Shown: positions 59,496 to 64,000 of the stretch, in pieces | How positions within the stretch are numbered: the first letter of the stretch is position 1 | How the letters are laid out: each line of letters starts with the position of its first letter | DNA from: Noviherbaspirillum humi | GTDB taxonomy: Bacteria; Pseudomonadota; Gammaproteobacteria; Burkholderiales; Burkholderiaceae_D | NCBI RefSeq assembly: GCF_900188095.1 | Contig: NZ_FZOT01000003.1 | Span: 1-64,000 of the forward strand | Reading direction: 5' to 3' | Length of the DNA stretch: 64,000 bases | Program-made: the position numbers and the translations under genes | The notes under the pieces: generated by a model | The model's input: the letters and a program-made list of their open reading frames with translations, nothing else | The model's database searches: none | Told to the model about the DNA's origin: nothing

Positions 59496-59595
59496 GATTT
59501 CCTCGCAATCGATGAATGGGGCATGCGAAGGCACGCACTGCGGCAAGCCTTGCAGCGCCGGCGCGATAGGCCGTTCGCCGCAAGCCCTGCGTCGA

Positions 59596-60024
59596 TCAAG
59601 CGGAAACCGGTTTGGGAGGTCGTTCCTGACCGGCCGTCAAATGAGCGACGGCGAGTGCGGGAGGGGAAAGGACAACGAGTTCCGACCCTGCATGATCCGG
59701 GGTCGTAAGAGAAGGTGTGGGAGGCGCAAGCGCGCCGACGCAGCAGGTCGCGCATGCGCTGCAGGAAGCGTGCTTGTGCGCGGGCGCTTCCGCCTTCGCC
59801 GCCTTGACGGTGTCATGCGCCGCGCCGTGGGCGGACGCCTCGGCCCCGTCGTGATGGTGATGCGCCGTTCCGGCAGCGTGCCGATGGCCGGCATCGGCAT
59901 TGGCCGCGATCATTGTCGCGTGTTCCGCCGGCGCGCACGCCGACTTAACGACCGCGGCCAGCCCCTGCAGGGGAAGGGCGGCCATCAGGAGCCAGAGCAG
60001 CAGTGTCTTGAGAAGGCGGGTCAT
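59596..60024 (-). CDS. His/Cys-rich copper-operon leader protein
   Basis: This 142-aa exported protein has a hydrophobic signal (TLLLWLLMAALPLQGLAA). It has a His-rich stretch (HRHAAGTAHHHHDG) and a Cys cluster (SCSACATCCVGA) near residue 90, then a hydrophobic C-terminal half. This is like DUF2946-type proteins found near copper genes. It is probably a periplasmic or membrane copper-binding or sensing protein. It is the first gene behind the CueR-like promoter, and a GTG one codon upstream is an alternative start. Function is inferred from context and ligand-rich composition. Confidence 0.75.
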   Translation of the reverse strand: MTRLLKTLLLWLLMAALPLQGLAAVVKSACAPAEHATMIAANADAGHRHAAGTAHHHHDGAEASAHGAAHDTVKAAKAEAPAHKHASCSACATCCVGALAPPTPSLTTPDHAGSELVVLSPPALAVAHLTAGQERPPKPVSA

Positions 60025-60057
60025 CACTGTCCAAGTATACCGGAACGCGGAATTGGC

Positions 60058-60088
60058 AATCTAAGCCTTCCCATGGCGGGAAGGTCAA
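60058..60088 (-). promoter_or_regulatory. CueR/MerR-type copper-responsive promoter
   Basis: On the minus strand TTGACC (60083-60088) is the -35 and TAGATT (60058-60063) the -10, separated by 19 bp, the long spacer of MerR-family promoters. Between them is the dyad CCTTCCC-N5-GGGAAGG (plus-strand 60066-60084), almost identical to the E. coli copA operator. It drives the five-gene copper operon; the His/Cys-rich gene starts about 34 nt after the -10. Confidence 0.8.
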
Positions 60089-60259
60089 GGACAAGTTTGA
60101 TCTCGACCGCCTGCCGGCAACCCATGCGTTCGCCGGGCGATGTTTCGTTCGGGAAGGCATGAGCCGACCGCTCACACCGGCCCGGACGCTTCAGGATGGT
60201 GACAGGGAAGGCGCCCAGGCGCCGGGGAAGGCGCCGGATGGGATGCCGCTGACCGGTTC

Positions 60260-61438
60260 CTAATGCAGCAGATAGGAAGCCGTATGGCCGTCGCCCGACA
60301 GCAACTCGTCCGCCGGCGCGTATCCTTCTTCGGTCAGCACCAGGTGCAGCTTGTCGATGGCCTCATCGAGCGATTCGTGCGGCAGGGTCAGCCACGGCAT
60401 TTCCTCCAGCGCCCTGTCGTCGCCGTCCAGCAGGAGCAAGCGTATGCCGATGACCTCGCCATCCTCGCCGGCGAGCGGAAACTCCGCCAGCGCGGCGTCC
60501 GCAAGGGTCAGCGCGGCGTTGTCGAGCGCGGCCTTCAGCTGCAGGCGGCAATTGTGCTCGCGCGCCAGCTCGAACCCGAAGCGCACATCCGCATGCAGCC
60601 CCATGGGCGCGCCCACATCGAGCACGCCTTGCATGGCCCCGCTCCAGTCTTCGATGGCTTGGGCCAGCGCCCGGCCCGGCGCCTGGCCAGGAGCATTGCC
60701 ATCTCCAGCGGTCTCGCCGCCTTCGTCGGCATCGTCATCGAGGGGCGGGAACAGTTCATTCAGCCCTTCCTCGGTTGTCAGCGCCAGTCCCACCAGGTAA
60801 CGCAGGGTGACATAAGGGGCGGCCTGCAATGGCGTCATGACAACGGCGGGCGGCGGAAAGGCTTCGCCATCGGCCGAAACATCGGTCTCGTGCGGCTGGG
60901 CCAATTGAACCGCGAGATGCCGCGTCAGGCGCATGAAGTCGCCATAGGGCCGCCCGCGCAGTTCCTGTGGGGTGAACAGCCGCGGCAGCAGCCGGAACCG
61001 GGCCTCTTCGCCGATGATGCCCTGTTCTTCCAGGATGTCGTGCAGCTCCTGGAACGCAGCCGAGTTGACCGGCGTGGCCGAAGGCTCGGTAAAGGCGGGG
61101 AAAACGACCGGAATGGCGAACAGCACGCACGCCCGGGTCGGCCCGGACTTGCCGAGCCTGATGAACTGCAGCTCGGACTCCATTTCGACTTCTTCCAGCA
61201 GCCACGCGATGCAGTCATCATGACCGCTCGACAGCAGCAGGTTCACCGCCTCGCTGATGACGTCGGATTCGTAGGGTTCGGGACGCGACAGCACCCGCTG
61301 CAGCAGGGCTTCGAATTCGCCCGCATCGTCGCTGCCGGGCTTTTGCGCAAAGCGTCGCGCCGCCTGCGCCAGCGCCTTGGCATCGCGCTGCAGCGCGGCA
61401 GCCGAGGGAGCGGTTGTCGTGCCTGGTGAAGCCAACAT
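60260..61438 (-). CDS. Conserved hypothetical protein, possibly DUF2863-type
   Basis: This 392-aa acidic soluble protein begins MLASPGTTTAPSAAALQRDA. It shows VISEAVNLLLSSGHDDCIAW near residue 65, then FIRLGKSGPTRACVLFAIPV, a long acidic linker (PPLDDDADEGGETAGDG) and a C-terminal domain. It resembles betaproteobacterial DUF2863 proteins as I remember them; this was not checked. There is no signal peptide or catalytic motif. AGGAGGGCTGAAC precedes the ATG at 61436-61438, so the longer Cys/Pro-rich extension is dropped. It is monocistronic, upstream of a cyclase gene. Confidence 0.75.
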   Translation of the reverse strand: MLASPGTTTAPSAAALQRDAKALAQAARRFAQKPGSDDAGEFEALLQRVLSRPEPYESDVISEAVNLLLSSGHDDCIAWLLEEVEMESELQFIRLGKSGPTRACVLFAIPVVFPAFTEPSATPVNSAAFQELHDILEEQGIIGEEARFRLLPRLFTPQELRGRPYGDFMRLTRHLAVQLAQPHETDVSADGEAFPPPAVVMTPLQAAPYVTLRYLVGLALTTEEGLNELFPPLDDDADEGGETAGDGNAPGQAPGRALAQAIEDWSGAMQGVLDVGAPMGLHADVRFGFELAREHNCRLQLKAALDNAALTLADAALAEFPLAGEDGEVIGIRLLLLDGDDRALEEMPWLTLPHESLDEAIDKLHLVLTEEGYAPADELLSGDGHTASYLLH

Positions 61439-61898
61439 GTTCAGCCCTCCTGGTGTTGCAAAGATTGCCGGTCCGGGATGGCCAATTGCTTGCCTGCTCC
61501 GGCCCCGATCAGCCCATGGTATCGGAATCCCGCCTTTCTGGGCAGCGCAAGCGCTTGTGACGCAACAAGGCGTCGTCGTCCAGGGCTTGATGACTGCCAA
61601 ATTCGCCGCAGCGGTGCTTTCGGGCTATCCGGTTCGGCAGCTGCGCAAAGGCGCACGGCGGAACAACATCGCTCCCGGAAAGCGGTTAATTAGTCAGGAC
61701 AGCTTACAATGTTTGACCACGCCGTCGACATGGCAGCGCAGGGCATGTCGGCCGAGTTCTTCATGCTCAGGACTTATTCCGCGAAATCGAGCCGCCAGGC
61801 AAAACCAAAGGCGCTGGCCGGTTTCCAAGCAGGCGGCGTTGCGCTCCCCCTGAAATGCGAAGTTTGCGCAATGCGCTTTTAGACAACACAAGTAATCA
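61439..61898. other. Intergenic region between divergent genes
   Basis: About 460 bp. Open frames here (for example 61377-61853 plus and 61694-61939 minus) are Arg/Pro- or Cys-rich and lack ribosome-binding sites. A TTACAAT at about 61704 could be a -10 element for the cyclase gene, but no good -35 pairs with it. Confidence 0.4.
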
Positions 61899-63464
61899 AT
61901 GGCAACAGGTTCCGTTCCCTCCGTCCGCTCCCGCATCAATCAGCTTGCTGCCGTGTTCATCGTTCCGGCACTGCTGATCGTGATCGGGCTGCTGGTGTTC
62001 GATTACCATCAGGCGCGCGCCAAGCTGATCGACCACCACATCACGACAGCCAGGGCAATGACGTCGCTGGTGGACAAGGATTTCGCCAGCGTGGAGGCCA
62101 CCCTGCGGGCCCTGGCCACATCGCCCGCCATTGCCGACAACGATCTGCAGCGTTTTTACGAGCAGGCGCAGGAAATGCTGAGCGGCCAGATCGAGAACAT
62201 CGTGCTCAGCGATCCACAGGGCAACCAAGTGTTCAATACCCTGCGGCCCTTCGGCGCTGCCCTGCCGCCCTTCAATACACCGGCGACCCGCCAGCTTCTC
62301 AGCGACAGGAAGGAGGCGGTCGTGTCCGGCCTCTTCACCGGCAAGGTGTCGATGCGGCCAATGATTTCGATCACCGTTCCGGTATGGCGAGACAATCGGC
62401 ATGTATACAACCTGAGTGCGGGCATATCGCCCTGGCGGCTCAACACCCTGCTCAGCCAGCAGCAATTGCCTGACGACTGGATCACCGCCATTCTTGACGA
62501 GAATAATGTCATCGTCTCGCGCACCCACGAGATGAGCCGCTTCATGGGCCGCTCGGCGGCGCCCAACCTCGGCAATGCGCTCGCAACGAACAACGAGGGC
62601 TATTTCTACGGATCGACCAGCGAAGGCGTCTCGGTGCTGGGCATCTACAGCCGTTCTCCGGCCACAAAATGGTCGGTGGCGATCGGCTTGCCCACATCCA
62701 GCCTGAACGCGGCGCTGTGGCGGCAAGTCGGCTGGCTGGCCCTGGGCGCCATCGTCCTGTTCGCGCTGAGCCTTGCCTTTGCAAGGACCATCGCCAAGCG
62801 GCTTGCCCGGTCGGTCACCGGACTCATCGAGCCCGCCCTGGCCCTGGGGGAAGGCGAGAAGATCGTCATGCCGGCGCTGGACTTGAGGGAAGCGGACGAA
62901 GTCGGAAAGGCGCTGACTCGGGCATCGCGGATGCTGGAAATTGCGCGGTACCAAGCCAATCACGACGTCCTCACCGGCCTGGCCAACCGCGGCCTGTTTC
63001 AGGAACTGGTCAACAGCCAGCTGGCCCTGGCCGGAAGAAACGGCACCCATGTCGCCGTGCTTTTCATCGACCTCGACGGTTTCAAGGAAGTCAATGACAC
63101 CTATGGGCATGCGGCAGGCGACGACCTGCTGTATCAGGCATCGACGCGGCTGCGCGCCAGCGTCCGGGAGTCGGACGTGGTGGCACGGCTGGGGGGCGAC
63201 GAGTTCGCGGTCATGCTGATCTCCGTCCTGCCCGACAAAGCCGAGGCATTGGCGCAAAACCTGCTCGAAACCGTTTCCGCCGAATACGACATCGCCGGCA
63301 AGGTGGCGACCGTGTCCGCCAGCATTGGCGTAGCCTGCTACCCGGAAAGCGGCGCCACGATGCAGGAACTGCTGTTTGCCGCGGACACCGCTATGTACAA
63401 GGCCAAACAGGCTGGCAAGCGTCAGGTGATCCTGGCCCAGGCGGCTCACGCCACCGCCGATTAG
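61899..63464 (+). CDS. Membrane Cache-GGDEF diguanylate cyclase
   Basis: This 521-aa protein has TM1 near residues 15-37 and a periplasmic Cache-type sensor (about 38-270; NIVLSDPQGNQVFNTLRPFG, MISITVPVWRDNRHVYNLSA). TM2 lies near 275-298, followed by a HAMP-like linker. The GGDEF domain (about 350-520) has HDVLTGLANRGLFQELV, FIDLDGFKEVNDTYGHAAGD and an intact RLGGDEFAVML near 432, with an RESD inhibitory site before it. It should make c-di-GMP in response to an external ligand. No strong Shine-Dalgarno is visible at ATG 61899. Confidence 0.92.
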   Translation: MATGSVPSVRSRINQLAAVFIVPALLIVIGLLVFDYHQARAKLIDHHITTARAMTSLVDKDFASVEATLRALATSPAIADNDLQRFYEQAQEMLSGQIENIVLSDPQGNQVFNTLRPFGAALPPFNTPATRQLLSDRKEAVVSGLFTGKVSMRPMISITVPVWRDNRHVYNLSAGISPWRLNTLLSQQQLPDDWITAILDENNVIVSRTHEMSRFMGRSAAPNLGNALATNNEGYFYGSTSEGVSVLGIYSRSPATKWSVAIGLPTSSLNAALWRQVGWLALGAIVLFALSLAFARTIAKRLARSVTGLIEPALALGEGEKIVMPALDLREADEVGKALTRASRMLEIARYQANHDVLTGLANRGLFQELVNSQLALAGRNGTHVAVLFIDLDGFKEVNDTYGHAAGDDLLYQASTRLRASVRESDVVARLGGDEFAVMLISVLPDKAEALAQNLLETVSAEYDIAGKVATVSASIGVACYPESGATMQELLFAADTAMYKAKQAGKRQVILAQAAHATAD

Positions 63465-63666
63465 TCCCGCATCATTCAACCGGCTTACAGGAAATGGTGC
63501 AGCAGCGGATTGGTTGCATGCGTCATGCATTGATACAAATCCGCTTCCGGTTGATACGCGCCGATACCTACCGACATCGGCGGCTTACATGGACACGCGA
63601 AGATGGACACCGTGACAGAACGGGCATCCGCCCTTGGTTCACGGACATGACATCAACGGAGAAATC

Positions 63667-64000
63667 ATGAAATCGATTCGCAACCCCCTATTGATCGTTC
63701 TGGCTTCCCTTGCCATCGGTGCCGGATCGCTTGCCGCAGCCCAGGACAGCGGCAGCGCAAATCAGCGCGGCGGTGCCAACGGCCAATTCGGGCAGCGCTT
63801 CCAGGAGCGCATGCAGAAGCGCGCCGCCGAGTTGCACGACAAGCTCAAGCTGACGCCGGCCCAGGAACCGGCATGGAACGCCTATATCGCCCGCATGCGT
63901 CCGGCCTCGCAGCCGCAGCGGCCCAGCGCAGACGAACTCAATGCCTTGACCACGCCGCAGCGGATGGAGCGGCGGCTCGACATGATGCGGCAGCATGAGC
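63667..64000 (+). CDS. Second LTxxQ (Spy/CpxP-like) periplasmic protein, cut by window end
   Basis: The first 111 residues of an exported protein. The signal MKSIRNPLLIVLASLAIGAG is followed by SLAAAQDSGSAN, then a helical domain with RFQERMQKRAAELHDKLKLT and LTPAQEPAWNAYIARMRP, the LTxxQ signature. Such proteins bind unfolded periplasmic proteins or metals. CGGAG lies 6 nt upstream of ATG 63667. The upstream region carries TTGATAC repeats. The C-terminus lies outside the window. Confidence 0.75.
   Translation, partial: MKSIRNPLLIVLASLAIGAGSLAAAQDSGSANQRGGANGQFGQRFQERMQKRAAELHDKLKLTPAQEPAWNAYIARMRPASQPQRPSADELNALTTPQRMERRLDMMRQHE

Overview
The window is a high-GC (roughly 60-65%), gene-dense bacterial chromosome segment. 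Two Bug/TctC-type solute-binding proteins, a PHB depolymerase-like lipoprotein, a betaproteobacterial-style DUF protein and many GGDEF/EAL/hybrid-kinase genes suggest a betaproteobacterium of the Burkholderiales, possibly Oxalobacteraceae (Noviherbaspirillum/Massilia-like). The genus is inferred, not shown. No rRNA, tRNA, CRISPR array or intact transposase was seen.

Layout. 1-3.0 kb: the end of an unknown gene, then a bicupin paired with an EutA-like reactivase. 3.0-8.7 kb: a TctC-type binding protein, CreA, a small HTH regulator and several small exported or unknown proteins, around an unusually structured intergenic region (6.26-6.44 kb). 8.9-11.5 kb: a chemoreceptor and CheV. 11.5-12.4 kb: a PhzF-like protein. 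12.8-25.5 kb: a two-partner secretion pair, an FhaC-type transporter and a 3650-aa exoprotein with eight long repeats, a Pro/Thr stalk and a six-cysteine C-terminal cap. 25.8-29.9 kb: a ThDP enzyme, ferredoxin-NADP reductase and a nitronate monooxygenase-like protein. 30.0-38.1 kb: a hybrid kinase and three c-di-GMP enzymes. 38.3-41.1 kb: PhoX phosphatase with a good PHO-box promoter, and a divergent stand-alone receiver protein. 41.4-46.9 kb: two large hybrid kinases, closed by a 15-bp terminator stem. 46.9-50.6 kb: a galactose-oxidase-like copper radical oxidase gene broken at a seven-G tract, a di-heme cytochrome and a small secreted protein. 51.2-55.6 kb: an LTxxQ-type protein, a thioesterase, a second TctC protein, the PHB depolymerase-like lipoprotein and a YaiI/DUF188 protein. 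55.68-55.77 kb: an IS-end-like repeat beside a dif-like XerC/D site. 55.9-60.1 kb: a copper-tolerance operon (His/Cys-rich protein, small exported protein, TolC-type protein, multicopper oxidase, CusF-like protein) behind a textbook CueR/MerR-type promoter. 60.3-64.0 kb: a conserved unknown protein, a Cache-GGDEF cyclase and the start of a second LTxxQ protein.

Together the genes describe a motile, surface-attached, environmentally versatile cell with heavy investment in signal transduction, a giant adhesin, phosphate scavenging and copper handling. The best candidates for something undescribed are the split copper radical oxidase with its di-heme partner, the repeat-built exoprotein, the dif-like junction at 55.7 kb, the structured element at 6.3 kb and the bicupin-EutA pair.
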